Part shown: piece after piece, positions 47,303 through 55,862 of the stretch
Numbering within the stretch: the first letter of the stretch is position 1
Layout: every line of letters starts with the position of its first letter
Source: Pseudomonas putida
GTDB taxonomy: Bacteria; Pseudomonadota; Gammaproteobacteria; Pseudomonadales; Pseudomonadaceae
Assembly (NCBI RefSeq): GCF_004357765.1
Contig: NZ_SMTE01000010.1
Span: forward strand, 186,001 to 250,000
Length of the DNA stretch: 64,000 nt
Direction: 5' to 3'
Position numbers and translations under genes: made by a program
The notes under the pieces: generated by a model
Told to the model about the DNA's origin: nothing
The model's input: the letters and a program-made list of their open reading frames with translations, nothing else
The model's database searches: none

Positions 47303-47986
47303 ATGCGCATTCTTTTGGTTGAAGACAACCGCGATATCCTCGCCAACCTGGCCGACTACCTCGGCATGAAGGGCTACACCGTCGACTGCGCCCAGGATGG
47401 CCTGTCCGGCCTGCACCTGGCGGCTACCGAACACTATGACCTGATCGTGCTCGACATCATGTTGCCGGGCATCGATGGCTATACCCTGTGCAAGCGCCTG
47501 CGCGAGGACGCCCGGCGCGATACCCCGGTGATCATGCTAACCGCCCGCGATCAGTTGGACGATCGCCTGCAAGGCTTCCGCTCCGGTGCCGACGACTACC
47601 TGCTCAAGCCCTTCGCCCTGTCCGAGCTGGCCGCGCGCATCGAGGCCGTGCTGCGTCGGGCCCAGGGGGGAGGGCGGCGGACCCTGCAGGTCGCCGACCT
47701 GAGCTACGACCTCGATACCCTCGAAGTGACCCGCCAGGGCCGCCTGCTCAAGCTCAACCCGGTCGGGCTCAAACTACTGGCGGTGCTGATGCAGAAGAGC
47801 CCTCATGTGCTGCGCCGCGAAGTGCTGGAAGAAGCCCTTTGGGGCGATGATTGCCCGGACAGCGACAGCCTGCGCAGCCACGTGCACCAGCTGCGCCAAG
47901 TGATCGACAAGCCTTTCGAGAAACCTTTGCTGCATACCGTCCATGGCGTCGGCTATCGCCTCGCCGAGGGCCGCGATGGAGTTTAA
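47303..47986 (+). CDS. colR: Response regulator ColR
   Basis: OmpR-type regulator of membrane and metal stress. 227 residues from the ATG at 47303 (CAGGAG upstream). Receiver domain with phosphoacceptor Asp51 (VLDIMLPGIDGY) and Lys in LLKPFALSELAAR; winged-helix output domain with LNPVGLKLLAVLMQKSPH and SDSLRSHVHQLRQVIDKPF, ending LLHTVHGVGYRLAE. It overlaps colS by 11 bases. In P. putida ColR controls LPS- and membrane-modifying genes in response to Zn, Fe and phenol stress. Confidence 0.95.
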   Translation: MRILLVEDNRDILANLADYLGMKGYTVDCAQDGLSGLHLAATEHYDLIVLDIMLPGIDGYTLCKRLREDARRDTPVIMLTARDQLDDRLQGFRSGADDYLLKPFALSELAARIEAVLRRAQGGGRRTLQVADLSYDLDTLEVTRQGRLLKLNPVGLKLLAVLMQKSPHVLRREVLEEALWGDDCPDSDSLRSHVHQLRQVIDKPFEKPLLHTVHGVGYRLAEGRDGV

Positions 47987-49286
47987 GCAAAGCCTTGCCC
48001 AGCGCATCATCATCGCCTTCGCGTTGATGAGCGCCCTGGTGGCCGGAGCCTTCGCCTTCGGAATCGTCGGCACCGTGCACCTGGTCGAAGAGCGGTTGAT
48101 TTCCTCGGTACTTGGCGGCGATCTGCAGCGCCTGTTACGCATGGACAGCATCAGCGACTGGAGCCATCGACCGCGCCCTGACCAGCTGTTCTATTTCAGT
48201 GGCGGACGTGACGATTTCGAGTTGCCCAAGGACCTGCGTCACCTCGACAAAGGCTTCCACGAGGTATTCCGCGACCAACTCTCCTATCACGCCATGGTCG
48301 AGATCGTCGATGGCCGACGTTACGTGCTGCTGCAGGACCAGAGCGACTTCGAAGAGCGCGAGCGCGTGCTGTTCGCGGTCGTGGTGGTGGGCTTCGTGCT
48401 CAGCTTGGCGCTGGCCGTGATCCTGGGGTGGCTGCTGGCCCGGCGGGTCATGGCGCCGGTCATCCGCCTGGCGCGCCAGGTACGCCATCGCGATCAGTTA
48501 CTGGGGTTGGCGCCGCCCTTGGCGCCGGACTATGCCGCCGATGAAGTCGGTCAGTTGGCCGTGGCCTTCGACGACACCTTGGGCCGCCTGCGAGATGCCC
48601 TGACCCGCGAACGGCTGTTCACCAGCGACGTCAGCCACGAACTGCGCACTCCCTTGATGGTGCTGGCCACGTCCTGCGAACTGCTGATGGAAAACCCGGC
48701 GCTGGATAGCCGCTCGCGAAACCAGGTCGAGCGCATTGCCCGCGCCACCGAGGAGATGCGCGAGCTGGTCAAGACTTTCCTGATGTTGGCCCGCGCTCAG
48801 CGCGACGAGGGCGCGGTGGCCTCGCGGGCCACCTTGGGTGAAGTGGCCGATGAACTCATCGGCGTATGGCGCGACACCATCGAGCAAAAGGGCCTGACCC
48901 TGTATTTCGACGGCAGGGCCAGTGCAAGCCCGGTGCTGTACAACGCCACCTTCCTGCAATCGGTGATGGGCAACCTGCTGCGCAACGCCGCGCACTATAC
49001 CGACAGTGGTTACATCCGCCTGAGCCTGGAAGCTACCGGCTTCAGTGTCGAGGACAGCGGTGAGGGCATCCCCGAGGAGCAGCGTGAGGCGATGTTCCAA
49101 CCGTTCGTACGCGGTAACGAACGACGCGGGGAAGGTTTGGGGTTGGGCCTGTCACTGGTGCAGCGGATCTGTGACGACCAAGGCTGGCGGGTGACCCTCA
49201 CGGCGACCTCGCCCCACGGTTGTCGCTTCCAGGTGGACCTGAGCCAGGGCGGGACAAAGCCTGCCGGCGGCGGCCTCGTGGAGTAA
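47976..49286 (+). CDS. colS: Sensor histidine kinase ColS
   Basis: Partner of ColR. 436 residues. Two membrane helices (about 10-35 and 132-155) bracket a periplasmic domain of about 96 residues with Glu38, Asp57, Glu96 and the ExxE motif Glu126/Glu129 (FEERER), the acidic residues reported to bind metal in P. putida ColS. HAMP, then SDVSHELRTPLMVL (His221), NLLRNAAHY and ATP-lid motifs VEDSGEGIPEEQRE and GEGLGLGLSLV. The start is the ATG at 47976 inside colR. Confidence 0.95.
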   Translation: MEFKQSLAQRIIIAFALMSALVAGAFAFGIVGTVHLVEERLISSVLGGDLQRLLRMDSISDWSHRPRPDQLFYFSGGRDDFELPKDLRHLDKGFHEVFRDQLSYHAMVEIVDGRRYVLLQDQSDFEERERVLFAVVVVGFVLSLALAVILGWLLARRVMAPVIRLARQVRHRDQLLGLAPPLAPDYAADEVGQLAVAFDDTLGRLRDALTRERLFTSDVSHELRTPLMVLATSCELLMENPALDSRSRNQVERIARATEEMRELVKTFLMLARAQRDEGAVASRATLGEVADELIGVWRDTIEQKGLTLYFDGRASASPVLYNATFLQSVMGNLLRNAAHYTDSGYIRLSLEATGFSVEDSGEGIPEEQREAMFQPFVRGNERRGEGLGLGLSLVQRICDDQGWRVTLTATSPHGCRFQVDLSQGGTKPAGGGLVE

Positions 49287-49311
49287 TACCTGGCAACACA
49301 CCCTGGTTCGG

Positions 49312-49327
49312 ATGACATATTTTTCAC
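49312..49327 (+). promoter_or_regulatory. Predicted ColR box before the methyltransferase gene
   Basis: ATGACATATTTTTCAC matches the ColR consensus except at the first and eighth positions (A instead of a pyrimidine). It lies 67 bases before the methyltransferase ATG, where P. putida studies placed a ColR-controlled promoter. Confidence 0.6.
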
Positions 49328-49393
49328 ATGGGCATGACCTGATTCCTACGCTCCCTTACCTAATGTGAGCGAATTGGAGTCAGGAGATGCTCA

Positions 49394-50074
49394 ATGCGTA
49401 GCCCCATCAAACTCGAATTTTCCGACAAGTACGACCAGCAGCACGCCCGTGAGTATTTCATCAAGCACCAGGCGGGCCTGGCTCGGCGCCTGTCCCACAA
49501 GCGCGACGAACAGTTGGCCCGACGTGCCCTGGCCCTGGCCGGTGAGCCGGGACTGGTGCTTGACCTGCCCTGCGGCGCCGGCCGCTTCTGGCCGCTTCTG
49601 GCGGAAAAGCCGAATCGAGTGATCATCGGCGCCGACAACTCCGAGGCGATGATTCAGACCGCCTGCGCCTGGCAGCCGCCGGAAGTGGTGGCGCGGGTTC
49701 GGCCCTTGCAGACATCGGCATTCGCGATCGACCTGCCGGACAACGCGGTGGACAACATTTTCTGCATGCGCTTGTTCCATCACATCGGTGAAGCGGCGCA
49801 TCGTAAGACTATTCTGTCGGAATTTCACCGGGTTAGCCGCGATAGTGTCATTCTGTCACTCTGGGTGGACGGCAATTTCAAGGCATGGCGGCGCCGCAAG
49901 CTGGAACAACGGCGCAGCGCCAAGGCTCAGCAGGACAGTTACCAGAACCGTTTCGTGTTACCGGCGGACACTGTCGAGCAGGAATTTGTCGATGCGGGCT
50001 TCCGCATCCAGGAACGTCTGGACTTCCTGCCGTTCTATGCCATGTGGCGAGTCTATGTATTGCGCAAGGGGTAG
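49394..50074 (+). CDS. Class I SAM-dependent methyltransferase in the ColR regulon
   Basis: 226 residues. SAM-binding motif I is LVLDLPCGAGRFWPLL, motif II IIGADNSEAMIQTA, and then AVDNIFCMRLFHHIGEAAHR. A basic KAWRRRKLEQRRSAKAQ stretch follows, suggesting binding to membrane or an acidic substrate. CAGGAG precedes the ATG. It is the first gene of a three-gene run with inaA and a small exported protein, equivalent by order to the P. putida PP0903-PP0905 operon under ColR. The substrate is unknown. Confidence 0.82.
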   Translation: MRSPIKLEFSDKYDQQHAREYFIKHQAGLARRLSHKRDEQLARRALALAGEPGLVLDLPCGAGRFWPLLAEKPNRVIIGADNSEAMIQTACAWQPPEVVARVRPLQTSAFAIDLPDNAVDNIFCMRLFHHIGEAAHRKTILSEFHRVSRDSVILSLWVDGNFKAWRRRKLEQRRSAKAQQDSYQNRFVLPADTVEQEFVDAGFRIQERLDFLPFYAMWRVYVLRKG

Positions 50075-50080
50075 TGTTTG

Positions 50081-50779
50081 ATGGGTGTAGCCCAGAATGG
50101 GGAATCTAGGTTCGATTACTTCTGGCGCCAGCAAGGTGAATGGGTCGAGGAACCCAACCAGCGGCGCGGTGGTGAAAGCGGTGTGCAGCGTCTCAATGAC
50201 GCCAACGGGCATCTGCTGTACGCCAAGCGTCAGGTCGGGCATATCTATCGCAGCCTGCGCTATCCGTTTGGCCGGCCGACCGTGCTGCGCGAACTGGATG
50301 CGCTGAACAGTTTCGAACAACTCGGTGTGCGAGTGCCGCGCATCGTGTTCGCCGGTGCCCAGCGCGATGCCGATCATCAATGGCGGGCATTGCTGGTCAG
50401 CGAAGCCCTCGACGGTTTCGTCGACCTCGATACCTGGATGGCCGAAGGCGCCTGGGAGCGTTATCCGCAAGTGGTGCACGAGCGCATGCTCAAGGACCTG
50501 GCCGACAACCTGGCGCGCATGCACCTGGGCCACTGGCAGCATGGCTGCCTGTATGGCAAGCATGTGTTCGTCAAGATCACCGGTAGTGGCGAGCAGGCCA
50601 GGGCCGAGGTTGCCCTGTTGGATCTGGAGAAGTGCCGCCGGCGTATCAGTCGCCAGCGCGCAGCCGCCAACGACCTGCGCCAGTTGCGCCGCCACTCGTC
50701 GTTCAAAGAGGCGCAGTGGCACACGCTGCTCTACTTTTACAAGATGGCGTTTGGCAGCGCTGTCAAAGGGTTAGAGTGA
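50081..50779 (+). CDS. inaA: InaA-type lipopolysaccharide kinase-like protein
   Basis: 232 residues of the Kdo/WaaP kinase family. GVQRLNDANGHLLYAKRQ carries the ATP lysine; LKDLADNLARMHLGHWQHG is the catalytic-loop region, with HLGHWQHGCLYGKHVFV in place of a classic HxD; VALLDLEKCRRRIS is the DFG-like metal site. Sugar phosphorylation of LPS core is the family role, and the ColR setting fits, but activity is inferred. ATG at 50081 (a TTG lies one codon earlier). It overlaps the next gene (TGATG). Confidence 0.82.
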   Translation: MGVAQNGESRFDYFWRQQGEWVEEPNQRRGGESGVQRLNDANGHLLYAKRQVGHIYRSLRYPFGRPTVLRELDALNSFEQLGVRVPRIVFAGAQRDADHQWRALLVSEALDGFVDLDTWMAEGAWERYPQVVHERMLKDLADNLARMHLGHWQHGCLYGKHVFVKITGSGEQARAEVALLDLEKCRRRISRQRAAANDLRQLRRHSSFKEAQWHTLLYFYKMAFGSAVKGLE

Positions 50780-51006
50780 TGAAACTAGAAATCGCACGAG
50801 CTTTGTTCCTGTTGGCCGGCCTAGTGGTGACCACCGCGGCGGTGGCGGCTTGGGAAGAACCACGGCCGGTGGTTTTCAGCAAAGCTGAAATGGCTGAGCA
50901 GTGCCCGTTGCCACGGACGGTGAAGGTACAGGAGACGGCGCAGCCGGATCATGACCTGTTGCTGTTCCTGTTCGGCCTGCGCCAAGGGTTGCGGCCGATT
51001 GGTTGA
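50779..51006 (+). CDS. Small exported protein at the end of the ColR-controlled run
   Basis: 75 residues. N-terminal signal or anchor LEIARALFLLAGLVVTTAAV ending near AWEEPRP; the mature part is about 50 residues with one Cys (EQCPLPRT) and a hydrophobic LLLFLFGLRQG near the end. No recognised domain. The ATG overlaps the inaA stop, so it is translationally coupled; a strong terminator follows. Conserved position suggests a real gene acting in the periplasm. Confidence 0.75.
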   Translation: MKLEIARALFLLAGLVVTTAAVAAWEEPRPVVFSKAEMAEQCPLPRTVKVQETAQPDHDLLLFLFGLRQGLRPIG

Positions 51007-51022
51007 ATCCTGCGTTAGCTGG

Positions 51023-51064
51023 AAAAGCCAGAGGCCCCGCAATGGCGGGGACTCTGGCTTTTTT
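51023..51064 (+). terminator. Rho-independent terminator after the ColR-controlled run
   Basis: AAAAGCCAGA then CCCCGC, loop AAT, GCGGGG then TCTGGCTTTTTT: long stem with one internal bulge, A tract on the left and T tract on the right. It closes the ColR-linked block. Confidence 0.9.
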
Positions 51065-51127
51065 GTGTCTGCCTTTCGGCCTCTTCGAGGCGTCGAACCG
51101 CAGCGAAGGGGCCGGATCAGGCAGAAG

Positions 51128-52315
51128 TCAGCATTGCTGCATGCTATTGCCTTTCAGGCACATGCGTAGCAGGCACCCGCCAAGTGCACTGCTCATGAAT
51201 AAGATCCCCAAACTCATGGGAAGCAGATGCTCAGCTGACGCAATCAACGTGCCAGCGAAACCACCTCCAGCAAACAGCACTGTGGTGTTGAGCGACGCCG
51301 CTGCCCCTGCCTGCTGTGGATAGCGGCCTAAAGCCTGCGTGGCAGCTGCGGAACGCACCATCGTAGTGCCTGCTGTACACAAGATCATGGGTGTCATCAG
51401 ACCTATCACAGTCAGCCCTACTGCCCACTGCCAAATCAATAGAGAGGCACCTGCGGTACCTATCAGCAGGAATCCCGTGAGAATTTGAGCTTGCGCACTG
51501 ACGCGATTGTTCAAGTATGTCGCGACTGCCCCACCGACAACATACGCCAGCCCGTAGGCGATGAACACAACGGAGAACTGATATGGCGTGAGGCCCAGTT
51601 GTTCCATGAGTACCAAGGGTGCAATAACGATAAAGGAAAAATGGCAGGCAAATGCAAAAGTCGCCTGTAGGGAATAGGTAATATAGACCGTGTCACGCAA
51701 CATGGGAACATAGCCTTGTATGCCTGAGTTTTCCTGTCGAAGATCAGGTGTTTGTTTAAGTAGACTCCATGCAAGTAAGATGACAGCGCTGGCTAGTGCA
51801 ATAAATACCGTAAAGCTGCCTGTCCAGCCGAGTAGCTGTTGAAGAAACGCACCAACGACGGGGGAGATTGAGATGAACAAACCACTGGCGCTCGTCAACA
51901 AGATACGCATGGCGTTACGCTGGTTGCCGCTATATAAGTCTTGCACGAGAGCTTGGCCAAGAACCAAACTTCCACAGCCAACGGCTTGCAATAATCGAAA
52001 AGCCATAAAGATTTGGTAGTTAGTTGAAAGTAGGCAGCCAACAGCTCCCGCAATGGACACCCCTAACCCTCCAAGTAGCAACCGTTTGCGTCCGATTCGA
52101 TCTGACAGAGGGCCAATCACCATTTGCGCCACCGCCACGCCAAACGCGAAGAAACTAACGGAGTAGGCAATTTGCGTGGCTTCTACTCGAAAGGCGTCTG
52201 CTAGTGCTGGGAACGAAGGAAGGATGACATCCAGAGGAAAAACACCCAGCAGGCATAAAAGAATCAAAAGCACTGGGCGGAGAATGGAGTGTCTTGAACT
52301 TTCGGTCTGGCTCAT
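51128..52315 (-). CDS. Bcr/CflA-type MFS drug exporter
   Basis: 395 residues, twelve predicted membrane helices. LGVFPLDVILPSFPALADAF is the helix-1 motif of 14-TM/12-TM drug antiporters, GPLSDRIGRKRLLLGGLG is MFS motif A, FRLLQAVGCGSLVLGQALV motif B, and SGLFISISPVVGAFLQQLLG motif C. Base composition and codon choice are AT-richer than in neighbours. A nine-codon leader minicistron ends 4 bases before the start. There is no regulator gene beside it. Substrate unknown; members export bicyclomycin, chloramphenicol or siderophores. Confidence 0.82.
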   Translation of the reverse strand: MSQTESSRHSILRPVLLILLCLLGVFPLDVILPSFPALADAFRVEATQIAYSVSFFAFGVAVAQMVIGPLSDRIGRKRLLLGGLGVSIAGAVGCLLSTNYQIFMAFRLLQAVGCGSLVLGQALVQDLYSGNQRNAMRILLTSASGLFISISPVVGAFLQQLLGWTGSFTVFIALASAVILLAWSLLKQTPDLRQENSGIQGYVPMLRDTVYITYSLQATFAFACHFSFIVIAPLVLMEQLGLTPYQFSVVFIAYGLAYVVGGAVATYLNNRVSAQAQILTGFLLIGTAGASLLIWQWAVGLTVIGLMTPMILCTAGTTMVRSAAATQALGRYPQQAGAAASLNTTVLFAGGGFAGTLIASAEHLLPMSLGILFMSSALGGCLLRMCLKGNSMQQC

Positions 52316-52319
52316 GCTG

Positions 52320-52363
52320 TCAGTCCAGTGGACCTGAACTGTAATGCATAGCGGTCCTCCTCC
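52320..52363 (-). CDS. Leader minicistron before the MFS exporter
   Basis: On the minus strand GGAGGAGGA (52363-52355) is a near-ideal ribosome site, and 5 bases later ATG (52349-52347) opens nine codons, MHYSSGPLD, then TGA at 52322-52320. The exporter ATG at 52315 follows the stop by only 4 bases, in a different frame, and lacks a comparable ribosome site of its own. This suggests translational coupling or leader-peptide control. Coding status is a prediction from signals alone. Confidence 0.45.
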
Positions 52364-52764
52364 AACAAGTCAGTGCGCATTATTGCTCTAAGCATCATTT
52401 TGGATAGAGTCAGCATTCGCAGCATCCAATTTCCATTTATGTTTCAGTGATCAACTGTTCGGCGGGTTTACGGTTTAAGGCTTGTTTGGTGTTTTGACTA
52501 GGTGGGCCATGTTCGCCAATTGTGTGCATTCCATGTTAGTGGTTTTCATCTTGTTTTCGACATTCTGATCTCTGTCGCAGAATTGCGAAGTTTTGATAAT
52601 AGCGGTTAGTCCAAGATGCACAAGCTGAAGAGTGTGGTGAAATTTCCGATAATATTGTAGGGGTTTTTACCGGAATCTCTTTCAATAGAGGAACCTGGAT
52701 GGGGGAGTTTTAGATTGTGTTGCGGGGCAGTGCTTTTTACTCGGGATTTTGGTTCTGGCTTTTC
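52364..52764. other. AT-rich non-coding stretch between the exporter and the RND operon
   Basis: About 400 bases with no open frame of useful length. By hand, three 60-base rows hold 26, 26 and 24 G/C, far below the rest of the window. It should contain the exporter promoter (minus strand); ATTGGAT...ATCCAAAAT around 52397-52430 forms a loose inverted repeat that could be an operator. Nothing else recognised. Confidence 0.5.
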
Positions 52765-52796
52765 GGCCTTTCCGCGGGATCGCCCGCGAAAAGGCC
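52765..52796 (-). terminator. REP-like hairpin after the RND permease gene
   Basis: GGCCTTTCCGCGGG, loop ATCG, CCCGCGAAAAGGCC with one mismatch; it directly follows the RND permease stop on the minus strand and matches the REP core CGCGGG...CCCGCG. Probable terminator. Confidence 0.65.
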
Positions 52797-52805
52797 AATG
52801 CCAAT

Positions 52806-55800
52806 TCAGGCTACCGTAGGCTGCTTGGCCGCCGCCTTGTGCGCCAGCAGCGTGTAGATGCAGGGCAACACGAACAAGGTGAACAGGGTGCCGATCGACA
52901 TCCCGGTGGCGATCACCATGCCGATGTCGAAGCGGCTCACCGCTCCGGCGCCCGTCGCCAGGATCAACGGCACCATGCCGAAGACCATCGCCGCCGTGGT
53001 CATCAGCACTGGCCGCAGGCGGATGGCGGCGGCCTGTTCCACCGCTTCACGCGCGGTCAGTTGTTGCTCTTCGCGCAACTGGTTGGCGAACTCGACGATC
53101 AGGATGCCGTGCTTGGTGATCAAGCCGATCAGCGTGACCAGGCCGACCTGGGTGTAGATGTTCAGGCTCGAAACGCCGAGGAACAATGGCAACAATGCGC
53201 CACAGATCGACAGCGGTACCGTCACCAGGATCACCAGCGGATCGCGGAAGCTCTCGAACTGCGCCGCCAGTACCAGGAAGATGATCGCCAGCGCCAGGCC
53301 AAAGGTCACCCACAAGGCACTGCCCTCCTGTACGAACTGTCGAGCCTGGCCGGCATAGTCGAACGAAAAGCCCTCCGCTGCTTCCTCGCGGGCGATGTCG
53401 CGCACGGTCTGCAAGGCTTCGCCCATGCTCACCAGCGGTACGCCCTGAATGATCGCTGAATTGAGCTGCTGAAACTGGTTGAGCTGCCGCGGCCGGGCGC
53501 GATCGCTCAGGCTGATCAGGGTCGACAGCGGCAGTAGTTGGCCCTGGTCGTTCTTCACGTAATAGTTGTTCAGCCAGTTCGGGTTGTCTCGGAAGGCGCG
53601 CTCGACCTGGGCGATCACCTTGTAGCTGCGGCCCTCCAGGGTGAATCGGTTGATCTCGCCTTCCCCCAGCAGGGTGGCCAGGGTCCCGCCCAGCAGATCC
53701 ATCGACACCCCCATCTGCGCCGCCTTGGCCCGGTCGATGTCGACCACTACCTCCGGCTTGTCGAAGGCCAGGTCGATGTCGAGAAAGGCGAACTTGCCCG
53801 AGGCCTGAGCACGCTCCTTGACCCGCTGCGCCACCTCCAGAAGGGCCGGATAGTCGCTGGCGGTATTGATCACGAACTGGAAGGGCAGGCCCTCGCCGGT
53901 GCCGGGCAGCGAAGGCAGATTGAATCCGAAGATCTGCAGGCCACTGATCTGTTCCAGCTTGGCCTGTACCTGCGGCAGCAGCTCCATCTGGGTCCGTTCG
54001 CGTTCGTTCCAGGGCTTGAGCAGGAAGCCGCCGATACCGCTCTGCACACCGTTGAAGCCGTTGATCTGGAACGACGAGTAATATTCCGGAAAGGTCCTGA
54101 ACAAGGGCGTGAACTGGTCGGTGTAGGCGTTGAGGTAGTCGAGGTTGGCCGGCTGTGGCGAGCTGCTCATCATGAAGATCACGCCCTGGTCCTCGTTGGG
54201 GGCCAGCTCGTTCTGAGTGAACTTGAGCAACACCGGGATCAGGCACAGCACCAGGACCGCGAATACCAGCACCACCGGCCGACTGTCGAGGGTGGTATGC
54301 AGCAATCGCTGATAACGCACCTTGAGCCGTTCGAACAGGGTATCCAGGTGCTGGGCGAGCCCACTGGCATTCTGCTCGGGGCGCAACAACAGCGCGCACA
54401 TCATCGGCGACAGGGTGAGGGCGACGATGCCCGAGATCACCACCGCGCCGGCCAAGGTCAGGGCGAATTCCTTGAACAGAGCGCCGGTCAGGCCGGTGAG
54501 AAAGCCGATAGGCGCATACACCGCGGCCAGGGTGATGGTCATCGACACCACCGGCATGGCGATCTCGCGGGCGCCTTCGAGCGCCGCGTCGAACGGCGAT
54601 TTGCCTTCCTCCATGTGGCGGTGGATGTTCTCTACCACGACGATGGCATCGTCCACCACCAGACCGATGGCCAGTACCATCGCCAGCAAGGTCAGCAGGT
54701 TCAGCGAGTAGCCCATCATCTGCATGAAGAACAGCACGCCGATCATCGACAGGGGAATGGTCACCACCGGGATCAGTACCGAGCGCAGAGCGCCGAGGAA
54801 CAGGAACACCACGACGATGACGATCAGCACCGCTTCGCCCAGAGTCTTGAGCACCTCATCGATGGAGGCCTGGATGAACAGGGTCGCGTCGTAGGCGATC
54901 GATACCTTGAGCGCCGAGGGCAGTTGGCTCTCGAGCTCCGGCATGATCTTGCGCACTTCCTTGATCACATCCAGCGGGTTGGCGGCGGGAGTCGCCTTGA
55001 TGCCGATGTACACCGAGGGAATGCCATCGAAAGAACTGACGGTGTCATAGTTTTCCGCGCCCATCTCCACCCGCGCCACATCGCCGAGCAGCACCCGGGT
55101 ATCGCCGGACGTCTTCAGCGGCAGGGCGGCGAAGGCCTCGGCCGACTTCAATTCGGTGCTGGCGTTGACGCTGGTGACCACGTACTCGCCTTTGATTTCT
55201 CCGGCGGCGGCGAGAAAGTTGTAGCGCCGCACGGCTTCGGTCACATCGACGGCCGAGAGGCCGAACCCTGCCAGTTTCACCGGATCGAGCCAGATGCGCA
55301 TGGCGAATACCTGGTTACCGAGGATCTCGGCCTCGGCCATGCCCGGCAGAGTCGCCAGTTTGGGCTGGATCACCCGTGACAGGTAGTCGGTGATCTGTGG
55401 GTTGCTCATCTGCTTGCTGTAGAAACTGATGTACATCAGTGCCGAAGCGTCGGCGGCTTCCTTGGCCAGTACCGGATCTTCGGCATCTTGCGGGAGCTGG
55501 TTGCGCACTTCATTGGCCTTGGCCAGCAACTCGGTGAACAGTCGATCGCTGTCGGCACCGATGCGCGCGTAGATGGAAATCACCGAGAAGTTCTGGCGGC
55601 TCACCGAGGTCATGTAATCGATGCCTTCGGCGCTGGCCAGGCTCTGCTGCAGCGGTTGGGTGATGTAGCCCTGGATGGTCTCGGCGTTGGCGCCGGGGTA
55701 GGCGGTGGTGACCGTGATCAGGGCGTTTTCCATCTGCGGGTACTGACGGATTTGTAGCTTGCTCCAGGCCTGGATGCCCAGCAGCAGGATCAGCAGGCTG

Positions 55801-55850
55801 ACCACGCAGGCCAGCACCGGGCGGCGGATGAACGGGTCGGTGAGCGCCAT
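52806..55850 (-). CDS. RND multidrug efflux permease (MexW-like)
   Basis: 1014 residues of the HAE1 family. Helix 1 (RRPVLACVVSLLILLLGIQA), two large periplasmic loops, the proton-relay pair in GLVVDDAIVVVENIHRH on helix 4, and TTAAMVFGMVPLILATGAGA near the C-terminus are all present. It pumps drugs together with a membrane-fusion protein (encoded 12 bases upstream) and an outer-membrane channel that is not in the operon. By gene order it corresponds to P. aeruginosa MexW; a shared substrate range is inferred. Confidence 0.92.
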   Translation of the reverse strand: MALTDPFIRRPVLACVVSLLILLLGIQAWSKLQIRQYPQMENALITVTTAYPGANAETIQGYITQPLQQSLASAEGIDYMTSVSRQNFSVISIYARIGADSDRLFTELLAKANEVRNQLPQDAEDPVLAKEAADASALMYISFYSKQMSNPQITDYLSRVIQPKLATLPGMAEAEILGNQVFAMRIWLDPVKLAGFGLSAVDVTEAVRRYNFLAAAGEIKGEYVVTSVNASTELKSAEAFAALPLKTSGDTRVLLGDVARVEMGAENYDTVSSFDGIPSVYIGIKATPAANPLDVIKEVRKIMPELESQLPSALKVSIAYDATLFIQASIDEVLKTLGEAVLIVIVVVFLFLGALRSVLIPVVTIPLSMIGVLFFMQMMGYSLNLLTLLAMVLAIGLVVDDAIVVVENIHRHMEEGKSPFDAALEGAREIAMPVVSMTITLAAVYAPIGFLTGLTGALFKEFALTLAGAVVISGIVALTLSPMMCALLLRPEQNASGLAQHLDTLFERLKVRYQRLLHTTLDSRPVVLVFAVLVLCLIPVLLKFTQNELAPNEDQGVIFMMSSSPQPANLDYLNAYTDQFTPLFRTFPEYYSSFQINGFNGVQSGIGGFLLKPWNERERTQMELLPQVQAKLEQISGLQIFGFNLPSLPGTGEGLPFQFVINTASDYPALLEVAQRVKERAQASGKFAFLDIDLAFDKPEVVVDIDRAKAAQMGVSMDLLGGTLATLLGEGEINRFTLEGRSYKVIAQVERAFRDNPNWLNNYYVKNDQGQLLPLSTLISLSDRARPRQLNQFQQLNSAIIQGVPLVSMGEALQTVRDIAREEAAEGFSFDYAGQARQFVQEGSALWVTFGLALAIIFLVLAAQFESFRDPLVILVTVPLSICGALLPLFLGVSSLNIYTQVGLVTLIGLITKHGILIVEFANQLREEQQLTAREAVEQAAAIRLRPVLMTTAAMVFGMVPLILATGAGAVSRFDIGMVIATGMSIGTLFTLFVLPCIYTLLAHKAAAKQPTVA

Positions 55851-55862
55851 GCCTGCCTCCTC

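Noticed and set aside
53538-55379. 613-codon open frame antisense to the RND permease
   Set aside because: Shadow frame, rich in His/Gly/Gln/Asp, without start signals or domains.
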